64,000 nucleotides of DNA from Burkholderia cenocepacia (GTDB lineage: Bacteria; Pseudomonadota; Gammaproteobacteria; Burkholderiales; Burkholderiaceae), in assembly GCF_900446215.1 (NCBI RefSeq), contig NZ_UAQZ01000001.1:1364001-1428000 (forward strand), written 5' to 3'. Positions 20,347 to 28,405 of this stretch are shown piece by piece; the first letter of the stretch is position 1; each line of letters starts with the position of its first letter. The translations under genes and the position numbers were made by a program. The notes under the pieces were generated by a model. That model saw only the letters and a program-made list of their open reading frames with translations, was not told the DNA's origin and made no database searches.

Positions 20347-20664
20347 ATGTTTAATGGGGCGTTATTCATTTTCGAAATATCAATCGTCGTTCTAATTATT
20401 GTTGAGTCGATCATCGAGGCCGTCCAGAACAACGGGGTGGGCAGGTGGTACTGGCTGATATGCGTATTTATGTCATTTGCTGGAATCATAGGCGCGACCT
20501 ACATCCTGATGTTTCCCCTGGACTCTACCGGCAACAGCGAAAATTCTTCATCAGCAATATATCTGGCGCGAATCCCAATACAATTAATTTGCGTCGGGAC
20601 ACTTCTTTCCCTGATCGGCATAATCGTTTCATCAATCAGGCGAGGAGATAAAAATCGCGAATAA
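20347..20664 (+). CDS. Small membrane protein, unknown function
   Basis: The 105-residue ORF has three hydrophobic segments (about residues 5-25, 33-55 and 75-97) and a charged tail ending RRGDKNRE, as in a small inner-membrane protein. The DNA here is clearly more AT-rich than the surroundings and uses codons rare in the neighbouring genes, suggesting foreign origin. The upstream AAAGGG is a possible but weak ribosome site. I do not recognise a family. It lies between adhesin and IS remnants, so it may be cargo of a past mobile element. Confidence 0.45.
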   Translation: MFNGALFIFEISIVVLIIVESIIEAVQNNGVGRWYWLICVFMSFAGIIGATYILMFPLDSTGNSENSSSAIYLARIPIQLICVGTLLSLIGIIVSSIRRGDKNRE

Positions 20665-20714
20665 TTAACTCAAAAAAACATTTCTCCCCTCAAAAAACGA
20701 CGATTTATAAGAAC

Positions 20715-20840
20715 CCACATTTGCCCTCGGGAGTAACGATAGACCGTGAGGGATAACTGCAACAACGCGCCGGTTTGCCGCTGGCTTGCGCCGAAACGTT
20801 GCATCAGGTCCGCGACCAGCTCACGGCACCGAGAAGGCAT
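20715..20840 (-). pseudogene. Possible IS3-family OrfB N-terminal remnant
   Basis: The minus strand encodes CRELVADLMQRFGASQRQTG followed by a LSLTVYRYS segment, resembling the start of IS3-group (IS407-like) transposase OrfB proteins. The frame stops soon afterwards and no catalytic DDE region follows. Confidence 0.35.
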
Positions 20841-20910
20841 CAGAGTTAATAGGATGGTCCGCCCTCCCTGAATGGCGGATCCTAAAGCCCCGAAACCGTC
20901 GGAGAATGAT

Positions 20911-21064
20911 CATGCGTGTCGTTTCTCACAGCTGCGCCGTCTACGGCGTCGACCTGGGCAAGACGACGTTTCACATCGCCGGAGCCGACCAGCATGGACA
21001 ACCCGCCCTGAGAATCAAGCTTCGTCGTGATGCGTTGCTACATTCAGTCGATTGGCATCAATGA
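20911..21064 (+). pseudogene. IS110-family transposase N-terminal fragment
   Basis: The ATG at 20911 opens a frame with VYGVDLGKTTFHIAGADQHG, the first acidic motif of IS110-type DEDD transposases. After about 40 residues the similarity ends and the frame stops at 21064. A full transposase is about 340 residues, so this is a truncated relic. Sequence from 21065 to 21300 has no recognisable gene. Confidence 0.6.
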
Positions 21065-21310
21065 ACCGCTCAAGCATCTCGCAGGATATAACAAACCCGT
21101 GAGCACCGGGGGGCTCCACCGCAAGCAGGCAACCCAGATGACAGGGTTTTGCCCCGATGTTACGACGACTGCTGGATCGCCCGGCTGCAGACAAGTCGAT
21201 GATCATGAAGCCCCTCTTGATCGAGATCTTGTGAGGCTGAGCGGCAAGCCGTGTCTGATCTGCCATGGCGCGCGCTCGACGAGACGCCAAAAAATGGCCG
21301 GCGGACGGGG

Positions 21311-21667
21311 GCAACCCAGCCGGGAACAATTGCGATCGGGTCGAGAGCAAATGCAGCCGCAGAGTATGCTCTCGCGATTGGCCGATATGCAACGGCGGGC
21401 GCAGAGCGTAGCATGGCCCTTGGTTAATATTCCGTAGCAGATCGCCCCGATACACTCTCGGTCGGCTCGCCAGCGCAGCAACGTCAAATCGTCAATGTTG
21501 CGGATGGAAAGGAATGGACGGATGCGGCCACTGTTGGGCAACTTCAGGTCGAACTTCGCGCCGAATCGGAAAAGGTCATTGCAGAATGGAGAGCCGAATT
21601 GGAAAGAGTCAACGCTGCATTGAGAGCTGAGATTCAGGAACTCCGGGTTCGTCTCAACGCGAGTTGA
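21311..21667 (+). pseudogene. Adhesin head/neck remnant with in-frame stop
   Basis: One plus-strand frame reads TIAIGSRANAAAEYALAIGR and then SMALG, meets TAA at 21425, and continues as YSVADRPDTLSVGS, QRQIVNVADGKEWTDAATVG and a charged coiled coil ending IQELRVRLNAS and a stop at 21667. Head, neck and coiled-coil register are intact apart from the stop. It lacks both the signal region and the anchor. The short coiled coil with its own stop is unlike the anchored adhesins, so the parent may have been an anchorless or chimeric protein. Confidence 0.7.
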
Positions 21668-21689
21668 TTTTTCTTGACGTATAGGTCCA

Positions 21690-21720
21690 AAACCGTCCCG
21701 CCGCGAACTATTGCGGCGGG
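21690..21720 (-). terminator. Terminator-like hairpin after hybrid kinase
   Basis: CCCGCCGC and GCGGCGGG form an 8-bp stem. On the minus strand it is followed by ACGGTTTTGG, a modest T-run. It lies about 150 bases beyond the kinase stop codon. The stretch 21721-21867 shows nothing else. Confidence 0.5.
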
Positions 21721-21867
21721 CGCTCCAGGTGCACTGCCGTAATCGTGGCGACGATTGAGGCGACGCCGCATTGACTCAGGCGCCCGTTGCGCCACTGGTG
21801 AAGTGCGCCCACACTGGTTGCCATCACGAAAATGGGCTCCGGATAACCTGAGGCTGGCAAGCCGTAT

Positions 21868-24800
21868 TCACGCGGACGGCGCTTGCGTCGCGCGCCGTTG
21901 AAGCGCGTCCCGCGCGAGCGCTTCCGCATCCGCGAGCCGGGCGTCGAACGATGTCAGGTCGCCGCCATGCACGACGGCTTGCAGCTCGCCGATCGCGTCG
22001 GCTACCGCATGTTCGTGGATCGTCGCGAACGCGCCGCGCAGCGAATGGAGTTCATGGCGCAGTGCGGGGAGATCGTCGTGTGCGAGGGCATCGTGCGTGG
22101 CGGCCAGCGACTGCGTGAGGCTTGCTTCGAGTAGCGCATGCACGTCCGGCGGCAACGGCCCTTCCGCCAGATCGACGAGCGCGCGCCGGGCCGGCGCCTG
22201 CGCGGCGGCCGCATGCGCATGCCGTCGCACGGTGCGATCGATCGTATCGAGCAGCACCGGTTTCACCAGCACCGCGACGATTCCCGCTTCCGCGCACCGC
22301 GCATGCTCGGCGGCACTCGCATGCGCGGTGACGGCGACCACCGGCATCTCCGGATACTGCGAGCGCAGCACGCGCGCGAGCGTATAGCCGTCCATGCCCG
22401 GCATGTTCAGGTCGGTCATCACGAGGTCGTAGCGCGTATCGGCGCAGCGCCGCAGCGCCGATGCGCCTTCCTCGGCCGAGTCCGCCGCATAGCCGAGCGT
22501 GACGAGCTGCCCCTGCAGCAGCGTGCGGTTCACCGGATGATCGTCGACGACGAGCACGCGCGCGGTGACGGCCGGCAGCGTCGTGTCGTCGGCCTGCGCG
22601 GCGTCGTGTTCGGCCACCTGCGCGTCGGTGGCCGGACGCAGCGGCAGCGTGACGACGAACGTGCTGCCCTTGCCGGGTTCGCTCTTCACGTCGACCGTGC
22701 CGTGCATCATCTGCGTGAGCTGCTTGGTCAGCGCGAGGCCGAGCCCCGTGCCGCCATAGCGGCGCGTGATCGATGTATCGGCCTGCGTGAACGGGCGAAA
22801 CAGCGCCGCGCGCTGCGCGTCCGTCATCCCGATACCCGTGTCGCTGACGCCGATCGCGATCGGCGAAGCCGGGTCCGTGTCGTCGCGCAGGTAGACCTCG
22901 AGCGTGATTTCGCCGTGGTTCGTGAACTTGATCGCGTTGCCGACGAGGTTCGCGGCGATCTGCCGGATCCGCGTCGGGTCGCCGAGATAGCGCGCGGGCA
23001 GCGCATCATCGACGAACACGTCGAATTGCAGGCCCTTGGCCGTCGCGAGCGGCTCGAACATCGCGCCGGTCTGCCGGATCGTTTCCGCGAGATCGAACGG
23101 GATCGCCTCGATCGTCATCTGGCCGGCCTCGATCTTCGACAGGTCGAGGATGTCGTTGATCAGATCGAGCAGCACCGACGACGCGCCCTCGACCGTCTGC
23201 AGCCGCTCGCGCTGCGTCGCGGCCAGCGGCTCGCGGCCGATCAGTTCGAGATTGCCGAGGATCGCGTTCAGCGGCGTGCGGATCTCGTGGCTCATCGTCG
23301 CGAGGAACGCGGATTTCGCGTCGTTCGCGGCATCGGCGGCGCGCGCCGCTTCGTCGAGCTGGCGCTCGATGTTCTTCTGCGACGTGATGTCGGAGAAGTT
23401 GCACAGCACGACGTCCGTGTCGCGAAAGCGCGTGCGCACGAGATTGACGAGCAGGTCGACGGTTTCGCCGCCGGCGGTGGGCAGCGTCACGTGCAGATCG
23501 GGCTGCCACGCGGCGGCGGCGGGCGAGCGGTCGAAGTGTTCGAGCAGCCTAGCCGGCAACGAAGGTTCACCCGCACGGCGCGCATCGTAGTCGCGCATCG
23601 TGTCGTTCTGCAGCAGCACCGCGCCGTCGGCGAGCGACAGCAGAGCGATGCCGGACGGCGCGGCTTCGACGATCGTCCGGTTCAGGTTCTCGCTGTCGAT
23701 CACGCGGCGCGTGCGCGCGTCGTCGGGTTTCAGCACGCGGCGGTCGAAGCGCACCAGCAGCCACCACACGAGCGCGATCACCGCGAGCATGATCGCGACG
23801 TACCAGCCCGCGCGCAGGCCGATCGTCGCGAGCAGCGAGCGCAGCGTGAACGTCTGCACGAGGGTCCAGTCGGTTTCGGGAATCGGCTGGCTCAGCGAAA
23901 ACAGCCCGTCGCCGAACGCCGTGCGCGGGCCGCCGCGGCGCGCGGCCTCTCGCGTACGCGCATCGAGGCGTTCGATCGCGGCGCGCGTGGCGTCGTCGTC
24001 GTCCGCGCTGCCCGCGCGCAACAACGTGCGGCCGTGGGCATCGACGATGATCGCCGCGTCGGTCGTGTCGCCCGCGGACAAACGCGTGCGCAGCACGTCG
24101 ACCGGCAGCGTCGACAGGAACACCGCGCGCGGCGATTGCGCGTCGTACACGGCGCCGGCGATCCGGAACACGTCGCGCCGCTGCACGGGATCGTAGACGG
24201 GCGGATGCCATTCGTATTGCCCGGGCGACGGCGTGCCGACGCCGGCGGCGACCTTGGCGACGAGCGTGGCCGCATCGGTGGCGGGCGACGCGGTGAGCGG
24301 ATCGGGCGGCACCGGTTCGGGAATCACGACCGCGAAGCTGCGGTCGGGGCGATACGCGTAGCCGGCGATCGCGCGGTCGGCGTCGTGCTTCGCGACGTAC
24401 GCGCCGACGCGATAGCTCATGTCGCTCGCCATCGCGAGATCGTGCGCGTAGCTGTCGGCCGGGTGCGCGGGCGACAGGTCGGCCAGCACGAGTGTCGGCG
24501 GGAAAGTCGGGCTGCCCTGGATGATCAATCGGCCGCGGCCGGCCGCGAGGGCGGCCACGCGGGCGGGATCGATCGCGCGCGAATTCCACACGGCCTCGTC
24601 GTGCGTGACGAGCGTGTCCATGCCCGTCGTGCGCATCTTGAATTCGATCTGGACGAGGAACTGGCGGACCGCGAAGGTCGTATAGCGCGCCTGGATCGCT
24701 TCGCGCGCCATCGTATACAGCATCAGCCCGCTCGCGAGCAGGATCGAGACGGTCACGGCCGCGCCGCCGGCATAGAGCAGCGCGCGTTGGCGGCGGCCGA

Positions 24801-24903
24801 CGCGGGTGGGCGCGGCAGGCGCGTGCGCGGCGGCGGAGCGGGCGGGATCGGGTGCGGCGCGGTGGTCCATCGAGAGCGGGGCGGTCGGCCAGGGTGCCCC
24901 CAT
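21868..24903 (-). CDS. Hybrid sensor histidine kinase with receiver and Hpt domains
   Basis: The 1,011-residue protein has a cytoplasmic tail and a first membrane segment (about residues 42-64), a large periplasmic sensor domain (65-360, CHASE-like), and a second membrane segment (about 365-385). A PAS-like segment (about 410-505), HisKA with the phospho-His in SHEIRTPLNA (His539), an ATPase domain (GIGMTDAQ and GGTGLGLALT boxes), a receiver with MTDLNMPGMDG, and a C-terminal Hpt-like domain (HELHSLRGAFATIHEH) follow. This is the BvgS/EvgS phosphorelay layout; partners are expected to be the NarL-type regulators at 9384 and 10236. An alternative start is the Met at 24870. A fragment of a second copy lies at 19292-19457. 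From memory it corresponds in position to the J2315 kinase BCAM0227, reported as involved in cis-2-dodecenoic acid sensing; not verified. Confidence 0.93.
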   Translation of the reverse strand: MGAPWPTAPLSMDHRAAPDPARSAAAHAPAAPTRVGRRQRALLYAGGAAVTVSILLASGLMLYTMAREAIQARYTTFAVRQFLVQIEFKMRTTGMDTLVTHDEAVWNSRAIDPARVAALAAGRGRLIIQGSPTFPPTLVLADLSPAHPADSYAHDLAMASDMSYRVGAYVAKHDADRAIAGYAYRPDRSFAVVIPEPVPPDPLTASPATDAATLVAKVAAGVGTPSPGQYEWHPPVYDPVQRRDVFRIAGAVYDAQSPRAVFLSTLPVDVLRTRLSAGDTTDAAIIVDAHGRTLLRAGSADDDDATRAAIERLDARTREAARRGGPRTAFGDGLFSLSQPIPETDWTLVQTFTLRSLLATIGLRAGWYVAIMLAVIALVWWLLVRFDRRVLKPDDARTRRVIDSENLNRTIVEAAPSGIALLSLADGAVLLQNDTMRDYDARRAGEPSLPARLLEHFDRSPAAAAWQPDLHVTLPTAGGETVDLLVNLVRTRFRDTDVVLCNFSDITSQKNIERQLDEAARAADAANDAKSAFLATMSHEIRTPLNAILGNLELIGREPLAATQRERLQTVEGASSVLLDLINDILDLSKIEAGQMTIEAIPFDLAETIRQTGAMFEPLATAKGLQFDVFVDDALPARYLGDPTRIRQIAANLVGNAIKFTNHGEITLEVYLRDDTDPASPIAIGVSDTGIGMTDAQRAALFRPFTQADTSITRRYGGTGLGLALTKQLTQMMHGTVDVKSEPGKGSTFVVTLPLRPATDAQVAEHDAAQADDTTLPAVTARVLVVDDHPVNRTLLQGQLVTLGYAADSAEEGASALRRCADTRYDLVMTDLNMPGMDGYTLARVLRSQYPEMPVVAVTAHASAAEHARCAEAGIVAVLVKPVLLDTIDRTVRRHAHAAAAQAPARRALVDLAEGPLPPDVHALLEASLTQSLAATHDALAHDDLPALRHELHSLRGAFATIHEHAVADAIGELQAVVHGGDLTSFDARLADAEALARDALQRRATQAPSA

Positions 24904-25046
24904 GATAATGGAGTCCGATCAGCGCGCAATGGGGCCTGTCAGGGTTGCGGGGGGCGGGGCCGCCGCGTCGACCGGGCGACGCACGCGCGATGAAGGCGCG
25001 GCGACCGGCGACCGCGCGAGCCGGCAGGATGCCGATGCGCCGCCGG

Positions 25047-25838
25047 CTATTGCCGCGCCGCGTCTTCCTCCGCGGGCTCCGCACCCGGCTCGCACGTGAC
25101 AAGCCGATACCCGAACCCGTACATCGTCATCATCTTCACGCCGTGCCGACCGTCGAGTTCGAGCCGGTCGCGCAGATACGCGACGTGCGTGTCGAGCCGC
25201 CGGCTGGAGGCGGCGACGAGCGAGCCCCACACGAGCTGGCTCACGTGCGCGCGGTCGAGCGCGCGGCCCATGTTCAGGAAGAACGCGGTCGCGATCTGGA
25301 AGTGCTTCTCGGTCAGCACGTGCTCGCGGCCGGCGACGTTCACGCTGCGCGTGGCCGTATCGAATTCGAACGCGCCGATGCGCCAGTGGCGATGATGGGT
25401 CGCACGATGATGCGACCAGCGCAGCCAGGTCGCGATGCTGGCGATCAGCGTGTCCGGCGGCACGGTGTACGAATGATGCTCGTTCGCCCCGGCGACGAAA
25501 CACGCGGAGCGCGCCAGCTCCGCGTCGCGCTGGCTGATCGACACGATCGCCACGGTGCCGGCGAAGCGCGCGCGCAGCGCCTGGATCGCGTCCGTCGTGC
25601 GCCGGCAGGCCGTTTCGCACTGGACGATGAAGAGATCGAACGCGCGCGTGTCGCAGGTCGTGAGCAGGTCGGGCAGGTACTCGAAGCGCGACGGCCGGTA
25701 GCCGGCACGACGCAGGATATCGTCGATGCGCAGGCGGTCGTAGCCGTAACCGGCGCGACGCAGCCTGTCGTCGAACGTGCCGCGGCTCGGATGGTCGATC
25801 GTCAGGATCGCGATGGCGGTGGAAGGGGCGTCGGTCAC
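25047..25838 (-). CDS. OmpR-like regulator with degenerate receiver
   Basis: From a GTG at 25838 this gives 263 residues. The C-terminal half is a winged-helix DNA-binding domain (RSVNVAGREHVLTEKHFQIA, SSRRLDTHVAYLRDRL, YGFGYRLV), as in OmpR/PhoB proteins. The N-terminal half has the length and alternating pattern of a receiver, but the phospho-acceptor position reads FDLFIVQCE and the conserved Lys is missing, so control by phosphorylation is unlikely. The frame stays open upstream to 26006, but a T-rich terminator for this strand lies at 25930-25955, inside that extension, which argues for the shorter start. The hybrid kinase follows 143 bases downstream in the same direction. Confidence 0.8.
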   Translation of the reverse strand: MTDAPSTAIAILTIDHPSRGTFDDRLRRAGYGYDRLRIDDILRRAGYRPSRFEYLPDLLTTCDTRAFDLFIVQCETACRRTTDAIQALRARFAGTVAIVSISQRDAELARSACFVAGANEHHSYTVPPDTLIASIATWLRWSHHRATHHRHWRIGAFEFDTATRSVNVAGREHVLTEKHFQIATAFFLNMGRALDRAHVSQLVWGSLVAASSRRLDTHVAYLRDRLELDGRHGVKMMTMYGFGYRLVTCEPGAEPAEEDAARQ

Positions 25839-25929
25839 GATGCGGTCGCACCGGGCGTGCGCGAGTGAGGAGAGGAGAGCGCGATCATGGCCGGACAGGT
25901 TCCGGGCAGCTAGCGGCGTGACGCCGTCC

Positions 25930-25955
25930 AAAAAAGTCCCGCCGGGGGCGGCGGG
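25930..25955 (-). terminator. Rho-independent terminator on minus strand, no gene upstream
   Basis: On the minus strand CCCGCCG, a short C-rich loop and CGGCGGG are followed by AC and six T. No minus-strand protein gene lies upstream before the divergent kinase gene at 26227, so it would end either an attenuated leader of the regulator or a small RNA. Confidence 0.65.
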
Positions 25956-26110
25956 AAAATATCGACTATGGAGCCTGTACTCCAGGAGGCAACGGAGAAC
26001 AAGCAAGCCGATTGTGGTGCGTTCGATGCGTGAAGAACATCAGCCCAGTCTGAAACTGCACGCCGCGCCAGCGGTGCCGCCGCGGTTTGGGACTGGGCTG
26101 ACAGCCGGCA
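25930..26110 (-). ncRNA. Candidate structured small RNA or attenuated leader
   Basis: The region 25839-26226 separates divergent regulator genes. It contains a perfect 10-bp inverted repeat CAGCCCAGTC (26041-26050) and GACTGGGCTG (26091-26100) enclosing 40 GC-rich bases with further pairing potential. About 85 bases further along the minus strand is a strong intrinsic terminator. A transcript of roughly 170 bases is therefore plausible. No promoter could be defined and no known RNA family is recognised. Confidence 0.3.
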
Positions 26111-26226
26111 TAACCGGATTCGGACCACGGGCCGTGTCGATTTGCCGACAATGACGGCACGCGGCGCCGGGTGCGGCAATCGTTTCGTTGTCGTGCGCCG
26201 GCGCGCTTTCCCGCTCGTCCTCGAAC

Positions 26227-27657
26227 ATGAAACCGTCTTTCCGAATCGCCGCGTTGGCCGCGTGGCTCTCACTGAGCCTCGCCGGCACCGCGTTCGTCGT
26301 CTCGCGCGCCGTGTCCGACGCGTACAACCGCTTCTTCCAGGATTCGAGCATCACGATCCGCCTGCTCGCGCAGAAGGCCGCGCAGCACGAGGCGATCCTC
26401 GCGACGCTCGGCGCGTCGTCGCTCGCCGCGCCGCCCGCGCACATGCTCGACAACCTGCGCGAGCGGATGCCGCAGCTCGACGGGCTCGCGTACTGGCGGC
26501 CGGGCGCGGGCTGGCAGACCGACGGCGGGCCGTCCCCCGACGCGTTGCCGCAGCAGCGGCCCGGCAAGCCGTTCACGCTCGCGTTCGACGGCCCGGCCGC
26601 GTACTGGCTCATCGCGGGAACCGGCTGGGCCGTGCGCGTCGAGCCGGGCCAGATGCTGCAGCCGGGCGACTGGTCGCCGGCGATTTCGTCGGCGGCGCTC
26701 GAATTGCGCGACCGCCGCGTCGAGCTGCTGCAGCGCGTGAAAGACGACGCGACGCCGTTGTGGACGATGCATCTCGACAAGCACCTGCCCGTGCAGCCGC
26801 AGGCATTCGTGCTGCGCACCACGCGCACGCTGACGGCCGCCGATCTGCCGTGGCTGCCGATCGCGCTGTGGAACGCGGTGGCGGCGCTGCTCGCGGCGGG
26901 CGCGCTCGGCGCGTGGCGACTGCGCGAGGCGCGGCGGCGCGAGGATGCGCGTGCGCGCCTCGATCGCTTCGGCCGGCTCGATACCTTCGGCGAAATGGCG
27001 GCCGGCCTCGCGCACGAGCTGAACCAGCCGCTGACCGCGATCGTCAGCCATACGCGGGCGGCCGAACGCTTGCTCGATCAACCGGCCGAGCGCGACAGCG
27101 TGCGCCGCGCGCTGCAGACGAGCGTCGCGCAGGCCAAACGCGCGGCGGCGATCCTGGAGCGCATGCGCGAAGCCGTGACGACCGCGCATGGCGGCGAGCG
27201 CCGCCCGCTCGATCCCGATGCGATCATGCAGACGCTGTTGTTCCTGTATCGCGATGACTGCGCGCGCGAGCAGATCGCGCTCGTCTGGCACAACGCGGCG
27301 GTGCGCGCGCGGCCGTTCGCGGAGCCGATCGCGGTCGAGCAGATCCTGCACAACCTGATCCAGAACGCACGCGACGCGCTGGCCGGCACGTCGCGCGGCG
27401 AGATTCGCGTCAGCGGCGCGCACGTCGGCAAGCACTACCGCTTCAGCGTGACCGACAACGGCCCCGGCGTGCCGGAAGACGCGCTGCCGCGCCTGTTCGA
27501 ACCGTTTTTCACGACGCGCTCGCGCGGGCTCGGCCTCGGGCTGCCGCTGTGCGACACGCTCGCGCAGCGTCAGGACGGCACGCTGACGGTGCGGAACCTG
27601 CCGTCGGGTGGCGTCGAGGCCGCGTTGCTGCTGCCGCTGGCCGGGGAGGTCGCATGA
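26227..27657 (+). CDS. Sensor histidine kinase, FixL/DctB-like
   Basis: The 476-residue protein has membrane segments at about residues 5-27 and 208-230 bracketing a periplasmic sensor region of about 180 residues. A HisKA domain with the phospho-His in LAHELNQPLTAI (His263) and a C-terminal ATPase domain follow (NLIQNARDAL N box, DNGPGVPED, FFTTRSRGLGLGL). The ELNQPL version of the H box is typical of FixL/DctB/TodS-like kinases that pair with FixJ-type regulators. The next gene overlaps its stop by four bases (ATGA) and encodes such a regulator. The ATG at 26227 begins a credible membrane-anchor sequence. Confidence 0.93.
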   Translation: MKPSFRIAALAAWLSLSLAGTAFVVSRAVSDAYNRFFQDSSITIRLLAQKAAQHEAILATLGASSLAAPPAHMLDNLRERMPQLDGLAYWRPGAGWQTDGGPSPDALPQQRPGKPFTLAFDGPAAYWLIAGTGWAVRVEPGQMLQPGDWSPAISSAALELRDRRVELLQRVKDDATPLWTMHLDKHLPVQPQAFVLRTTRTLTAADLPWLPIALWNAVAALLAAGALGAWRLREARRREDARARLDRFGRLDTFGEMAAGLAHELNQPLTAIVSHTRAAERLLDQPAERDSVRRALQTSVAQAKRAAAILERMREAVTTAHGGERRPLDPDAIMQTLLFLYRDDCAREQIALVWHNAAVRARPFAEPIAVEQILHNLIQNARDALAGTSRGEIRVSGAHVGKHYRFSVTDNGPGVPEDALPRLFEPFFTTRSRGLGLGLPLCDTLAQRQDGTLTVRNLPSGGVEAALLLPLAGEVA

Positions 27658-28298
27658 CCGATTCGCTTCGACCCGCAGCAACGTGCGACGCGTCCGTCGT
27701 CGCGATCGTCGACGACGACGAAGCCGTGCGCGACGGTCTCGCGTTGCTGCTGCGCACGGTCGGCGTGCCGACGCGCCGCTATCCGGACGCGTCGGCCTTC
27801 CTCGCCGACGCCGACGACGCGGCGCTCGGCTGCGTGCTGCTCGATATCCGGATGCCGGGCATGAGCGGCCTCGACGCGCTCGACGAACTGCGCGCGCGGC
27901 GCGACCTGCCGGTGATCGTGATGACGGGCCACGGCAACGTCGACGCGTGCCGGCGTGCGTTCAAGCGCGGCGCGCTCGACTTCCTGCGCAAGCCGGTGGA
28001 CGACGACGAGCTGATCGACACGGTGCAGCAGGCGCTGCGCCGGCAAGCCGCGCAGCGCGGCCAGGACGATGCCGACCAGACCCGCGCGGCCCGCCTCGCG
28101 ACGCTCAGCACGCGCGAACGCGAAGTGCTGGAAGGGATCGTGCGCGGCGGCAGCAACAAGGCGATCGCCCGCGCGCTCGGGCTGTCGCCGCGCACCGTCG
28201 AGACCTATCGCGCCAACGTGTTCGACAAGCTGCAGGCCGCGTCGCTGGTCGAGCTCGTGCGCGATTACGCGGCGCTCGCGGGCGGCTCGCCTCCGTAG
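27654..28298 (+). CDS. FixJ-family response regulator
   Basis: The 214-residue protein is coupled to the kinase gene through an ATGA overlap. The receiver has VDDDEAVRDGL, phospho-acceptor Asp64 (LLDIRMPGMSG), MTGHGN and the conserved Lys in FLRKPVDDDELID. The GerE-type DNA-binding domain has LSTREREVLEGIVRGGSNKAIA and LSPRTVETYR. It should activate transcription when phosphorylated by the partner kinase. The outer-membrane protein gene immediately downstream is a natural target candidate (inference). Confidence 0.93.
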   Translation: MTDSLRPAATCDASVVAIVDDDEAVRDGLALLLRTVGVPTRRYPDASAFLADADDAALGCVLLDIRMPGMSGLDALDELRARRDLPVIVMTGHGNVDACRRAFKRGALDFLRKPVDDDELIDTVQQALRRQAAQRGQDDADQTRAARLATLSTREREVLEGIVRGGSNKAIARALGLSPRTVETYRANVFDKLQAASLVELVRDYAALAGGSPP

Positions 28299-28310
28299 CG
28301 CTACGGAGGC
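28289..28310. terminator. 22-bp palindrome spanning the regulator stop codon
   Basis: GCCTCCGTAGC is followed directly by its reverse complement GCTACGGAGGC. The TAG stop of the FixJ-like gene (28296-28298) lies within the left arm. It is probably a termination or RNA-stability hairpin. Confidence 0.5.
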
Positions 28311-28405
28311 GCCACCCGTAGCCGAACGGGTTCAACGAGCGCGGCGCGGTTCCTACGATGACGGCTTCTCCGACAAGTCATTCATCGTCAAGGATTCGAT
28401 TCATC

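Noticed and set aside
22138..24993. A 951-codon plus-strand frame opposite the hybrid kinase
   Set aside because: It is antisense to a protein with complete kinase motifs; the composition is Arg-rich and typical of GC-rich shadows.
25966..26160. Small minus-strand frame encoding MFFTHRTHHNRL and so on, as a leader peptide
   Set aside because: No ribosome site and no regulatory codon run; the region is better described as a candidate structured RNA.
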